A DNA stretch of 48,973 bases from Sphingobacteriia bacterium (GCA_004294135.1 RDZY01000027.1:1-48973); one strand, 5' to 3'. Positions 27,007-35,963 are shown, counted from the first letter of the stretch. Notes: a model not told the origin generated them from the sequence alone. A program made the numbers and translations.

Positions 27007-27056
27007 AGCTGTTACATTAAGCATTCTTATTAATTATTTTACTTAATTCTCTGTTT

Positions 27057-28385
27057 ATGAAGAAGCTCTTAGTGGGGCTGGGTTTGGTTACATGTTTATT
27101 TTCCTGTAAACAAAGTACTGAATACAAAACTTTTCTACACAATCCTGCATTATTTAGTCAAACTGTACATGAATTGAACACGGTAGTAATGGGCAATAAT
27201 TTTCCGCCCATGATTGCTTCCCGCAATTATGCCTACGCTGCAATAGCAGCATACGAAGTAGTATCTGCGGGTAATCCAAAACAGTATCAATCATTGGCGG
27301 GACAATTAAATGGCTTGCTTAAAGTGAATGCGCCTGTGGTTACTCCTGATACTGATATTCAATTGGCTGCGTTACTCGCTTATATGAAAGTGGGCGAAGC
27401 AGTTACATTTCCGGAAGGAAGCATGAAGCTTTACAGTGATAGTATTTTGCAGCTTGCAAGAGACAAGGGGTTGACAGAAAAAGTAGAAAAAGCGTCTCAA
27501 TTTTTTGCGGATAGTATTGGTGCTGAAATTATTCGTTGGAGTAAGAAAGACAACTATTTGCAAACCCGTGGAGCTGAAAAATATACGGTTACAGACGAAC
27601 CTGGAAGATGGGTGCCAACACCCCCAATGTATGCTACCGCTGCTGAACCACATTGGTCTGAAATACGCCCAATGGTGATTGATAGTGCTGGCATTTACAG
27701 TCCACCCCCACCTCCTGTTTTTAATATTACAGATAAGAAAAGTAAATATTATTATGAAGTACTTGCTATAAAAAATGCGATAGATAGTTTAACGCCTGAA
27801 CAACGACATATGGCTGAGTTCTGGGACGATAATCCTTTTAAGATGAACGTGACTGGTCACGTTATGTTTGGCAGTAAAAAATTCTCTCCTCCAGGACATT
27901 GGATGAGTGTAGTAGGTATTGCAGCTAAAAAAGCCAATGCTGACTTCGCCACAACAGTATATGCAGTTGCTAAAACATCCATTGCGTTATTTGATGCATT
28001 TATAGAATGCTGGTATGTAAAATTTAAGTATAAAACAGTGCGGCCAGAAACAGTGATTAACCAGTATATTGATATCAACTGGAGACCCTATTTGCAAACA
28101 CCTGCTTTTCCTGAATATACCTGCGGACATTCAACCATTTCTTCTGCAGCTGCAGAAGCACTTACCAGTGTATTCGGCGATAATTTTGTTTATACCGATT
28201 CTACCGAAATTGAGTTTGGTATCAAAAGCAGGTCTTTCAAATCTTTCCGTCACGCTGCTGAAGAAAATAACTGGGCCCGTTTCTATGGCGGACTACACTT
28301 TCACAACTCTTGTATTGTAAGTACAGATATTGGTAAAAAAATAGGCGGGTTGGTAGTAGATCGACTGAAGATGAAAAAGAAATAG
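27057..28385 (+). CDS. Vanadium-dependent haloperoxidase / PAP2-superfamily lipoprotein, copy 1
   Basis: The 442-residue protein has a lipobox Cys at residue 17 (CLFSC). The vanadate-binding pocket motifs of vanadium haloperoxidases are present: K322-x6-R329-P330 (KFKYKTVRP), the GH of the second motif at 357-358, and R408-x5-H414 (RFYGGLH). The Ser of the usual SGH motif is Cys356 (YTCGH). The upstream SPPGHWMSV (277-285) is also a family hallmark. Family members oxidise halides with peroxide, or act as acid phosphatases with the same fold; the reaction here is not fixed by sequence. It is anchored to the membrane and clustered with a barrel protein and a second haloperoxidase. Confidence 0.8.
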   Translation: MKKLLVGLGLVTCLFSCKQSTEYKTFLHNPALFSQTVHELNTVVMGNNFPPMIASRNYAYAAIAAYEVVSAGNPKQYQSLAGQLNGLLKVNAPVVTPDTDIQLAALLAYMKVGEAVTFPEGSMKLYSDSILQLARDKGLTEKVEKASQFFADSIGAEIIRWSKKDNYLQTRGAEKYTVTDEPGRWVPTPPMYATAAEPHWSEIRPMVIDSAGIYSPPPPPVFNITDKKSKYYYEVLAIKNAIDSLTPEQRHMAEFWDDNPFKMNVTGHVMFGSKKFSPPGHWMSVVGIAAKKANADFATTVYAVAKTSIALFDAFIECWYVKFKYKTVRPETVINQYIDINWRPYLQTPAFPEYTCGHSTISSAAAEALTSVFGDNFVYTDSTEIEFGIKSRSFKSFRHAAEENNWARFYGGLHFHNSCIVSTDIGKKIGGLVVDRLKMKKK

Positions 28386-28438
28386 ACATCGTTTATTTAC
28401 AACAGCAATTATTTCAAAAATAAGTCCAGCTTTTGTTG

Positions 28439-28454
28439 CCAACAATATTGTTGG
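28439..28454. promoter_or_regulatory. Perfect 16-bp palindrome upstream of barrel gene
   Basis: CCAACAATATTGTTGG is a perfect dyad 39 nt before the ATG of the outer-membrane barrel gene at 28494. It has no T-tract, so it is a better operator candidate than a terminator. I saw no second copy in the window. The protein that would bind it is unknown. Confidence 0.4.
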
Positions 28455-28493
28455 TCAGCGAATTCTTTGGTCAAAATCAATAAAAATATTCAC

Positions 28494-29450
28494 ATGAACA
28501 ATACGTTTAAACCACTTTTATTAAAAGCGGTAATATGCACCACATTTTTTTCGGTTTTGCAAACAAGTTATGGTCAAACTGATATTGACGCACTCATGAT
28601 GACGAAAAATAATTTCTGTACAGGTATCATGTACAGCACCAATAGCTGGAATAATTACTGGGAAGGAACATTCAAAAGGGATAACCAAAACTTGGGTACG
28701 GTAAGTAGCCAGATGATAGGAATTATGGGAAATTATGGATTGAAAGACAACCTTAATTTGATTTTTTCTTTGCCATACGTGAACACAAAAGCCTCAAAGG
28801 GACAATTGGGGGGACAAAAAGGATTACAAGATTTAAGCCTCACTGTAAAATGGATGCCCCTTGAAAAAAAAATAGGGAAGGGTGATATTTCAATCTATAC
28901 ATTGGGTGGAATTTCTTTACCCGTAAATAATTATGTTGCTGATTTTTTACCACTCTCTATTGGTATGGGCAGCAGAACTGCTTCGTTGAGGTTGATGGTA
29001 GATTACCAGATTAAAAAACTTTTTATAACAGGATCAGCTGCATTCATGATGCGAGATAAGGTAACCATCGACCGAACATCTTATTATACAACGCAAATGC
29101 ATTATAGCAATGAGGTTGAAATGCCTAATATGGCCAATTTCAACCTGCGTGCAGGTTATAGAAGTTCAAAAGGATATGCAGAAGCCATTTTAGATATTTT
29201 TCAAACCAATGGTGGATTTGATATCACTAAAAACAATATGCCTTTTTTAAGCAATCGGATGAATGGTAGTAGGGCAGGAGTTGGGTTTAAATACAATATT
29301 GGAAAGCTAGAAGGATTATCGCTTGTAGGCAATACCATGTTTACACTTGCGGGAAGAAATATAGGACAAACAACCAGTATCAGCGCGGGTGTTTTCTATG
29401 TGTTGGATTTTACCAAAAAAATCAAATCGACCGAACCAAAAAACAACTAA
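28494..29450 (+). CDS. Outer-membrane beta-barrel protein between two haloperoxidases
   Basis: ATG 28494 gives 318 residues; a start at 28467 would extend the signal region by nine. The signal peptide ends near TSYGQ. The rest shows alternating strands and glycine-rich turns (FSLPYVNTKASKGQLGGQKG, SLTVKWMPL, FNLRAGYRSS, GVFYVLDF) typical of a porin-like or MetA-type barrel. It lies 21 nt upstream of the second haloperoxidase gene and is likely its partner, perhaps for substrate or halide entry or secretion; that role is inference. Confidence 0.7.
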   Translation: MNNTFKPLLLKAVICTTFFSVLQTSYGQTDIDALMMTKNNFCTGIMYSTNSWNNYWEGTFKRDNQNLGTVSSQMIGIMGNYGLKDNLNLIFSLPYVNTKASKGQLGGQKGLQDLSLTVKWMPLEKKIGKGDISIYTLGGISLPVNNYVADFLPLSIGMGSRTASLRLMVDYQIKKLFITGSAAFMMRDKVTIDRTSYYTTQMHYSNEVEMPNMANFNLRAGYRSSKGYAEAILDIFQTNGGFDITKNNMPFLSNRMNGSRAGVGFKYNIGKLEGLSLVGNTMFTLAGRNIGQTTSISAGVFYVLDFTKKIKSTEPKNN

Positions 29451-29471
29451 TCAATCATCAATTTTTACTAA

Positions 29472-31019
29472 ATGAAAAAAATAGCTAACTATATTATTTC
29501 TTGTTCTTTCATTGCGCTAATATTAGCGGGATGTAAGCAAGAGTTGACAGAACGAAATCTAGAATTTCCTGTTTTACAACCTTCCAAATCAGATGCCAAT
29601 GCAGGTGATTGGAAACCCGTTGTTTTAGCTGCTGCAAATGAATTTGCATTGGCTGCTCCACTACCTGTAACCAATCCAGCTTATACCAGGGAGTTGAATG
29701 AAATAAAAGGGCATCAACAAAACATGACTGCTCAACAAATAGCCACTATTAATTATTGGGGTGCGGGTGCTGTTTTAAGGTGGAATGAAATTATGCGTGA
29801 GTTGGTTGCCAAAAGAAACCTTCCTCCGTATCAAAATGCAGATGGTACTTATCCTATTCCAACTGCTGCAAATCCTTTTGGATATCCACAGTTTCCATTT
29901 TCCAATCCACCTTATGCTGCTAGGGCTTATGCCTATGTAAGTGTTGCACAATATGATGCATTGGTAGCTGCTTATTTTTATAAGCGACAGTATGCAAGGC
30001 TTGCTCCTTATAAAGTAGACGCCGCAATTAAGCCAATTCTTACAGAGAGTGATTTGCCAGCATACCCAAGTGAAGATGCAGTGGTAGCTGCTGCCGCGGT
30101 TGAAATGCTTAAACTTTTATTTCCAGCAGATATTGCATTTATTCAGGCAAAGGCTGATGAACAAATTCTAGCAAGAATTATGGCAGGAATGAATACCAGA
30201 TCCGATATGGAAGCAGGTATTGCATTGGGTCGTTTGGTGGCAGCAAAAGTTATTGCAAGAGCCGCAAATGATAATATGTCAAGAGCGGTTGGAACACCAG
30301 CACAATGGGCACAATTAGAGTCGCAAACAACCGCCACTGGTGAAGTGCCTTGGATGAGTCTTGAAACGCCAAAACGTCCCCCCATGTTGCCATTTTTTGG
30401 TAAGGTAAGACCGTTTTTATTTGATTCATTAACAACCATCGCTATTCGTCCCACAGCACCACCACTTACTGCATCTGCGAAGTTTAAAGAAGAGCTGGCA
30501 GAGGTAAAAAAATATGCTGATAATGCCACCCGAGATCAAATTGCCATTGTGCATTTTTGGGCGGATGGTGTAGGAACTTATACACCTCCTGGCCACTGGA
30601 ATGCCATAGCATCAGAAGATTTTGTGAAAGAAAAATTCAGTGAAGTACGTTGGGCTAGAAATATGGCTTTGTTGAATATGGGTATAATGGACGCTGGTAT
30701 TACTTGTTGGGATACCAAGTATACTTATTATAACCCAAGACCCTCACAAATGGATCCCTCTATTAAAACGAGTACAGGTGTGCCTAATTTTCCTGCTTTT
30801 ATTTCAGGGCATTCTACTTTTAGTGCAGCAGCAGCAACTATTCTGGGGCATATTATTCCTTCAAAAGTGAATGTCTATAATAATATGGCAAAAGAAGCGT
30901 CTGATTCCAGAATTTTTGGTGCCATTCATTACCGTTCAGACTGTGAAGTGGGATTGGTACAGGGTAAAAAAGTAGGTGCTTATGCCATCACCAGAGCCAA
31001 TGCCGATGGAGCAAATTAG
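29472..31019 (+). CDS. Vanadium-dependent haloperoxidase / PAP2-superfamily lipoprotein, copy 2
   Basis: The 515-residue protein has a lipobox Cys at residue 21 (ILAGC). All three vanadate motifs are canonical: K416-x6-R423-P (KYTYYNPRP), S445-G-H447 (FISGHS) and R480-x5-H486 (RIFGAIH). The HFWADGVGTYTPPGHWNAI block (361-379) is a family hallmark. It is larger than copy 1 by about 70 residues, mainly in the N-terminal helical part, and is not a recent duplicate. A membrane-bound oxidising or phosphatase activity is expected. It ends 13 nt before the convergent sucrose operon. Confidence 0.85.
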   Translation: MKKIANYIISCSFIALILAGCKQELTERNLEFPVLQPSKSDANAGDWKPVVLAAANEFALAAPLPVTNPAYTRELNEIKGHQQNMTAQQIATINYWGAGAVLRWNEIMRELVAKRNLPPYQNADGTYPIPTAANPFGYPQFPFSNPPYAARAYAYVSVAQYDALVAAYFYKRQYARLAPYKVDAAIKPILTESDLPAYPSEDAVVAAAAVEMLKLLFPADIAFIQAKADEQILARIMAGMNTRSDMEAGIALGRLVAAKVIARAANDNMSRAVGTPAQWAQLESQTTATGEVPWMSLETPKRPPMLPFFGKVRPFLFDSLTTIAIRPTAPPLTASAKFKEELAEVKKYADNATRDQIAIVHFWADGVGTYTPPGHWNAIASEDFVKEKFSEVRWARNMALLNMGIMDAGITCWDTKYTYYNPRPSQMDPSIKTSTGVPNFPAFISGHSTFSAAAATILGHIIPSKVNVYNNMAKEASDSRIFGAIHYRSDCEVGLVQGKKVGAYAITRANADGAN

Positions 31020-31032
31020 TACAATAAGGATT

Positions 31033-32982
31033 CTATTTATTAGGCTCTAAAATATAAAATTGGTAGGGTTCAATCACAAGGTATTCGTGGTCGGACCCTA
31101 CTTTGTATTTCTGCTCGGTCCAGTAATCGTACAATTCGGTAGGAAAACAACCAGCTTCTTTAAAAGCATACCAAGTAATATAAGCAGCTTTTTTACTGAA
31201 GTTAAACAAACAATACAATTTGTCTTTTCCTGCTGTTCTTACAAAACCAGCAATATGAATATTATGTGGTGTAAGCCATCTAATATTTTTTTGATCGGAT
31301 AGTATACTCAATTTCTTTCTGATTTGGATGAGCCGTTTTGTAGCCGAAAAAATCCTTGATTCAATACTATTTTTTGTTTCAATAAGTTTGTTTTTATCCC
31401 AATCCATTAAAGGCCGGTGCATCCATCGGTTGTCGTAACTTTTACCCTCATCATTTTGGTAGGAATAGTCGTTCGTATAACCCAGTTCGTCCCCATAAAA
31501 TAACATGGGAATACCTCCTAAAAAAAAGCTTTGTGCCTGCATCAAAATTATTTTTGCAATGGATTGATCAATTCCAGTAATATCATTTAAAAGCAAGGCT
31601 TTTTCCAATCCACAAAGTGATGCCAGTGTACCACTGATTCTTGCATCCTGTGTTTTAGGATTTACAGAAAACAAGGCACCAGAGGCAGTGGACATACTGT
31701 GATTTCCGGAATAATAATCTTTTAAAAATTTTCGATGTTCATAAGGATTGTAACCCGCAGCTTCAATCATGCTGTTGTCGTATCCCAGTCCAATATCATC
31801 GTGACAGCGGGTATAATTTATCCAAGTAGTGCCCAATGGTTTTTGCATCAAGTGATGCTGAGCAGCCAGCATCACACGGGTATCTCCAGTAGCCAATGCG
31901 TCCCATTGCAAAGCCATTTGTGTGGCATTATAAGCCACGTCGCATTCTTTGGCCACAAATTCATCTGTGCCAAAATATTTCATAATTTCTTTTGGTGCAA
32001 CAATGGCCTCTCCCAATAAAGCCATTCCAGGTGTAGCTATATGTACACATTGTTTAATTAAACGCAAGAGGGTATGTGCTTTTGGCAGGTTTTGGCAACT
32101 GGTACCCAGTTGTTTCCAAATAAATGCAGGTGCATCTATGCGTAAAATGTCTACGCCAAGATTGGCATAAAATAAAATATTTTCAAGCATAGCAATAAAA
32201 ACAGCAGGGTTGGTGAAATTCAAATCCCATTGGTATTGGTGGAATACGGTCATCGCCCATTTATTGCATTGGGGGATATAAGTGAAATTTCCGGGTGCAC
32301 TTTCTGGAAAAATTTCGGGCATCGTTTTATCAAACTCATCAGGAATGGAACGATCGTTGTATAAATAATAAAAATCCTGATAAATTTTTTCACCCGCTTT
32401 TGCTTTTCTTGCCCATTCATGTTGGTGAGAAGTATGGTTAAGTACCATGTCAATCATGAGGTATATATTGTTCTCCTGAAAAATTGTTTGTACATGTTGT
32501 AAATCGGCTAGCGCGCCGAATCTAGCATCAATTTTTCTAAAATTCGATACGGCATAACCACCATCACTTTCTCCTGATGGACTCTCGAATAATGGCATTA
32601 GGTGTAGAAAATTCACGCCCAACTTTTTTAGGTAATCTATTCTGTTGGGCAATTCTAGAATCGTGTTGCAAAAACGATCCACATATAAACTCATACCCAC
32701 CATTTGGTTGCTGGTAAACCAAGTGCCTTGTTTTTCTTTTTCGCGATCCCTTGCTTTATGTGCATCCTTTCGATTTTTGTTTGCTGCAATAATGGTCTCT
32801 ATTAGGATAGAAAATTTTGCTACTGCCGCAGGGTGATCTCCATAAATTTCGATGTAAAGTTTTTGTAAAGTCAATGCATTGGCAATGAATCTGGTATAAA
32901 AAAATTGATCAATACCAGCAATATCTAGTTGATGGTATTCACAAGCTTTATTAATTTGTTGATGTAAAGTATATTGGTACAC
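31033..32982 (-). CDS. Amylosucrase / sucrose hydrolase (GH13 subfamily 4)
   Basis: The 649-residue cytoplasmic protein (no signal peptide) follows the amylosucrase layout: an N-terminal helical domain (FFYTRFIANALTLQKLYIEI), then a GH13 barrel. Key residues are nucleophile D283 (DILRIDAPAF), acid/base E325 (LLGEAIV) and D395 (CHDDIG). The sucrose-pocket pair D140 (SDGGYAVS) and R519 (DNRWMHRP) match the salt bridge of Neisseria amylosucrase. It either splits sucrose to glucose and fructose or transfers glucose to an alpha-glucan, releasing fructose. The start is GTG, 11 nt after the fructokinase gene, with AGGAG unusually close. It is the last gene of the operon. Confidence 0.88.
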   Translation of the reverse strand: MYQYTLHQQINKACEYHQLDIAGIDQFFYTRFIANALTLQKLYIEIYGDHPAAVAKFSILIETIIAANKNRKDAHKARDREKEKQGTWFTSNQMVGMSLYVDRFCNTILELPNRIDYLKKLGVNFLHLMPLFESPSGESDGGYAVSNFRKIDARFGALADLQHVQTIFQENNIYLMIDMVLNHTSHQHEWARKAKAGEKIYQDFYYLYNDRSIPDEFDKTMPEIFPESAPGNFTYIPQCNKWAMTVFHQYQWDLNFTNPAVFIAMLENILFYANLGVDILRIDAPAFIWKQLGTSCQNLPKAHTLLRLIKQCVHIATPGMALLGEAIVAPKEIMKYFGTDEFVAKECDVAYNATQMALQWDALATGDTRVMLAAQHHLMQKPLGTTWINYTRCHDDIGLGYDNSMIEAAGYNPYEHRKFLKDYYSGNHSMSTASGALFSVNPKTQDARISGTLASLCGLEKALLLNDITGIDQSIAKIILMQAQSFFLGGIPMLFYGDELGYTNDYSYQNDEGKSYDNRWMHRPLMDWDKNKLIETKNSIESRIFSATKRLIQIRKKLSILSDQKNIRWLTPHNIHIAGFVRTAGKDKLYCLFNFSKKAAYITWYAFKEAGCFPTELYDYWTEQKYKVGSDHEYLVIEPYQFYILEPNK

Positions 32983-32993
32983 GCTCCTTTAAA

Positions 32994-33947
32994 TTAGGAA
33001 TTAAAAATTTTGTTGTTCAAATGCTTAAATGCTTCCATAGCACCAAGGTATTCACAGGTACGGGCACCAGCTTTATTAGCATTATAAATGATTTTTTTCC
33101 ATTCATTGAATGGTAAATTTTTTATTTCAGTAGTAGGGAATTGATTCAGTTGGTACAATACTGCGCCCACAAAAGCGTCGCCAGCACCTGTTGTGTCAAT
33201 CGGTTGTACTGTAATACTTTCAATCATATATTGTTCACCATTTAATCCAAGTAGGGTGCCTTCTTTCCCCAGTGTAATTGCGAAAACACCTTTTGTTTTA
33301 GTGAATAATATTTCCATGGCCTTTTCTAGTGTATCCGTTTCTGTAATTAGTAAAGCTTCTTCGAAGCTGACTTTAAAAAAATTGCAGTGCTGTAAATAGT
33401 ACCAAGATTGTGTAATAAAAGAAGCGGTATTATTTTTAAAAAGCAAGTGCCGATAGTTGGGGTCGAAACTAATATAGATCCGATGGTGTATGGCTTTTTG
33501 TAGTAAATGCAGATAAGCAGCTTGTAAAGTGCCAGGTAAAAATCCGGTTGCAGAACCAAAGTGAATAATGGATACTTCATTGAGGTTGATGGCATCAATA
33601 TCATCAATGGTGAGTTGTTCATCTGCGCCGCGGTTAAAAACAAAGTCGCGTTCTCCATCTTCCATCAAAGAAACAAAAGCAAAAGTTGTAAAATAGTCGT
33701 TGTGGGTAAGCATGGCGCTGGTATCAACACCAAAAGATTGCATGGTTTCAATTAACTGCTTGCCAAAAGGGTCGTTACCTACTTTAGCAGCAAGTACTAC
33801 TTGTTCGCCTAATGCAGCAATGGCTGCGGCTACATTGGTAGGAGCGCCGCCCGGTTTTTTTAAAAAATGATTGCCTTCAGAAAGCGATGAATTTTTATCG
33901 GTACAAATCATGTCAATCAAAGCTTCTCCTATACAAAGTATTTTCAT
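32994..33947 (-). CDS. PfkB-family fructokinase
   Basis: The ATG at 33947 gives 317 residues; the longer TTG frame to 33971 would overlap the transporter gene. The PfkB signature is complete: the sugar-binding KKPGGAPTNVAAAIAALG (residues 30-47) and the ATP/anion-hole DTTGAGDAF (251-259) with catalytic Asp257. Between a sucrose-type transporter and a sucrose-cleaving enzyme, fructose is the natural substrate, giving fructose 6-phosphate for glycolysis. The transporter stop lies 20 nt upstream and the amylosucrase start 11 nt downstream, so the three genes form one operon. Confidence 0.9.
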   Translation of the reverse strand: MKILCIGEALIDMICTDKNSSLSEGNHFLKKPGGAPTNVAAAIAALGEQVVLAAKVGNDPFGKQLIETMQSFGVDTSAMLTHNDYFTTFAFVSLMEDGERDFVFNRGADEQLTIDDIDAINLNEVSIIHFGSATGFLPGTLQAAYLHLLQKAIHHRIYISFDPNYRHLLFKNNTASFITQSWYYLQHCNFFKVSFEEALLITETDTLEKAMEILFTKTKGVFAITLGKEGTLLGLNGEQYMIESITVQPIDTTGAGDAFVGAVLYQLNQFPTTEIKNLPFNEWKKIIYNANKAGARTCEYLGAMEAFKHLNNKIFNS

Positions 33948-33967
33948 ATTTATTCCTTGTTTTAAAT

Positions 33968-35284
33968 TCAACCTTCACTTTCCGCTAAAGGTTTAGATTC
34001 TTTAATTAGCAGCGTAGCAGCAGATGCAAGCAGCAAGAGTACTCCAGCAAATAAAATAGCATTTCTTGGATCATTGTTTAGAAAATGTTTTAATATAAAT
34101 CCAAAACTCATGGTTTGAAAAATCATGGGAATTACAATCATCATATTCATGATGCCCATATATACGCCATATTTTTCTTTGGGTATATCGTGAACTACCA
34201 TCAGGTATGGAATGCCCATCATACTTGCCCATGCAATTCCAAATCCCGTCATAGGGGCAAATAGTAAATATTTGTTGGTGATGAATGGAAAGTATAGCAG
34301 CGCCAAACCTGCCATCAGTAAGCAACAAATATGGAGTTTACGAGGCCCCATTTTTTTTGCTAAATAAACCAATCCGAAAGCGGATAAAAAAGTGACCATA
34401 TTATACCATCCATTTACGAGTCCCGTCCACCCCACCGCTTCCTCATACAGCGTTTTATTTTCGGTGGGTGATGTTTTCCAAACCGATAGTGCAATACTCT
34501 TGGATGCATTTTGCCAGTAGCAGAATAAAGCATACCACTGGAATAAATAGACCAATCCCAGTTGCCATATTATTTTAGGCATATGAAAAATAGCTTCTCC
34601 AATTTCAATAAAAGGTTGAAAAATTCCTTTTTTCTGGGCTTTCAATAATGCAAGTTCTTCGGCACTCGGAGCAATTTCAGTTGTTTTGGCCATACTCCAC
34701 AACACCGATAAAATAGAACAGACGGCACCCAAAAAAAATGAGCCAAATACCCAATAAGGTAGGGCACCTAATTTTCCGGGAATGTATTTTTGAAAAACAA
34801 ATAATGAAATATTGGCGAGGGTAATACCGAGTCCCGTAAAAAAACTTTGGGTAAGAAAACCCGTCGCCAACTGAGGCGCAGGTAGTTTGTCAGCAATAAA
34901 TGCACGATAAGGTTCCATGGCGGTATTATTGGCAGCATCTAGAACCCATAATAAACCCGCAGCCATCCACAAACTGCTGCTGAATGGGTAAAGAAAAAGA
35001 CAGATACTGCAAAGCAATGCACCTATAAAAAAATAAGGTTTTCGCCTGCCAAAACGAGGGTGCCAAGTTCCATCACTGAGTACCCCAATAATGGGTTGAA
35101 TAATTAAACCAGTAACAGGCCCCGCTAAATTAAGTAGGGGTATTTCATCGGGCTTAGCGCCTAAGAAATCATAAATGGGGTTGATGGCACTTTGTTGAAG
35201 CCCAAAACTATATTGAATACCAAAGAAGCCCACATTCATGTTGATGATTTGCATGAAGCTGAGCTGGGGTTTACTTATTTTCAT
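33968..35284 (-). CDS. MFS sugar transporter of the SUT/sucrose type
   Basis: The 438-residue integral membrane protein has about 12 hydrophobic segments. It shows the plant-SUT/bacterial sucrose-maltose transporter signatures GLIIQPIIGVLSD, then WHPRFGRRKPYFFIGA, and LDAANNTAMEPYRAFIADKL. Family members bring in sucrose or maltose by proton symport across the inner membrane. The gene is first in the operon with fructokinase and amylosucrase. A LacI-type operator lies 74 nt upstream of its ATG and overlaps a plausible -33 element (TTTGCG on the minus strand). Confidence 0.88.
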   Translation of the reverse strand: MKISKPQLSFMQIINMNVGFFGIQYSFGLQQSAINPIYDFLGAKPDEIPLLNLAGPVTGLIIQPIIGVLSDGTWHPRFGRRKPYFFIGALLCSICLFLYPFSSSLWMAAGLLWVLDAANNTAMEPYRAFIADKLPAPQLATGFLTQSFFTGLGITLANISLFVFQKYIPGKLGALPYWVFGSFFLGAVCSILSVLWSMAKTTEIAPSAEELALLKAQKKGIFQPFIEIGEAIFHMPKIIWQLGLVYLFQWYALFCYWQNASKSIALSVWKTSPTENKTLYEEAVGWTGLVNGWYNMVTFLSAFGLVYLAKKMGPRKLHICCLLMAGLALLYFPFITNKYLLFAPMTGFGIAWASMMGIPYLMVVHDIPKEKYGVYMGIMNMMIVIPMIFQTMSFGFILKHFLNNDPRNAILFAGVLLLLASAATLLIKESKPLAESEG

Positions 35285-35357
35285 ATGCCAGCATGTTAGC
35301 TACTAAAAATAAGTAAATCATTTTGAAATAAAAGCTAATTGATGTTCTTTATTCTTC

Positions 35358-35369
35358 GCAAACGTTTGC
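35358..35369. promoter_or_regulatory. LacI-type operator upstream of sucrose operon
   Basis: GCAAACGTTTGC is identical to the core of the operator at 11390-11401. On the minus strand its TTTGCG could serve as the -33 box, with TAGCTTTT 21 nt downstream as a rough -7 box for the transporter operon. That would give repression by direct promoter occlusion. It also lies just upstream of the plus-strand YcxB-like gene, so it could affect that gene too. Confidence 0.78.
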
Positions 35370-35391
35370 ATGGAATGTAAGCAGAGTCTAC

Positions 35392-35399
35392 TATTTTTG
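35392..35399 (+). promoter_or_regulatory. -7 promoter element of the YcxB-like gene
   Basis: TATTTTTG matches the Bacteroidota TAnnTTTG consensus exactly and ends 4 nt before the ATG at 35404. If it is used, transcription would begin at or near the start codon, giving a leaderless or near-leaderless mRNA. The nearest TTG (35366-35368) is 23 nt upstream, a little too far for a normal -33 element. Confidence 0.45.
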
Positions 35400-35403
35400 G
35401 GGT

Positions 35404-35895
35404 ATGCAATATCAATTCGCTTATCAAAAACAAAAAGTAATTCAGGGTCTTCGCTATCATTTTGTGCAGCGGACAGAAATAAGGGTGCTGGTAGTTCTTG
35501 TAAATGTATTCGCTATTTTGGCGGCCATACTTTTTTACAGCAAAAAAATCCGCCCCGAACCCTTTCTCCTAGGCTCTTTTATTTGGTTGATGATGATGGC
35601 ATCGTTTTGGTTTTTTCTACCCAATAGCATTTATAAGAAGGCGGCTACATTCAAAGATAGTTTCACTATTTTTTTTAAAAGTGAAGGGGTGCGACTGGAA
35701 AATGAGCGCGGTTATACCGATTGGGAATGGAAGCAGTTTAGTAAGTTTTTTGAGAGCCCCCATTTTTTTCATCTTTATTTTGATGCCAAATCGTTTTTCC
35801 TAATCCCCAAAGAGGGGATGAAAGAGGAGTTCAAACATGAATTAAGGGGCTTGTTGAACAAAATGGTGACCAGCATTTCTTCAAAAAAGCTTTGA
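35404..35895 (+). CDS. YcxB-like membrane protein
   Basis: The 163-residue protein has two transmembrane helices (about 29-45 and 50-73) followed by a soluble domain. That domain includes FKSEGVRLENERGYTDWEWK and KFFESPHFFHLYFDAKSFFLIPKE, the pattern of the YcxB-like C-terminal domain. The biochemical role of this family is not known. It is a single gene, divergent from the sucrose operon, ending 120 nt before acpP. Confidence 0.7.
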   Translation: MQYQFAYQKQKVIQGLRYHFVQRTEIRVLVVLVNVFAILAAILFYSKKIRPEPFLLGSFIWLMMMASFWFFLPNSIYKKAATFKDSFTIFFKSEGVRLENERGYTDWEWKQFSKFFESPHFFHLYFDAKSFFLIPKEGMKEEFKHELRGLLNKMVTSISSKKL

Positions 35896-35963
35896 AAATA
35901 GAAATAATACACAGTTTTATACACTAATCGGGCATTCTGTGGAAACAAAAACAAGTTAAAGCA

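Noticed and set aside
30993..31047. Terminator between haloperoxidase 2 and the sucrose operon
   Set aside because: The only pairing (AGAGCC with GGCTCT) has a loop over 40 nt and no T-tract.
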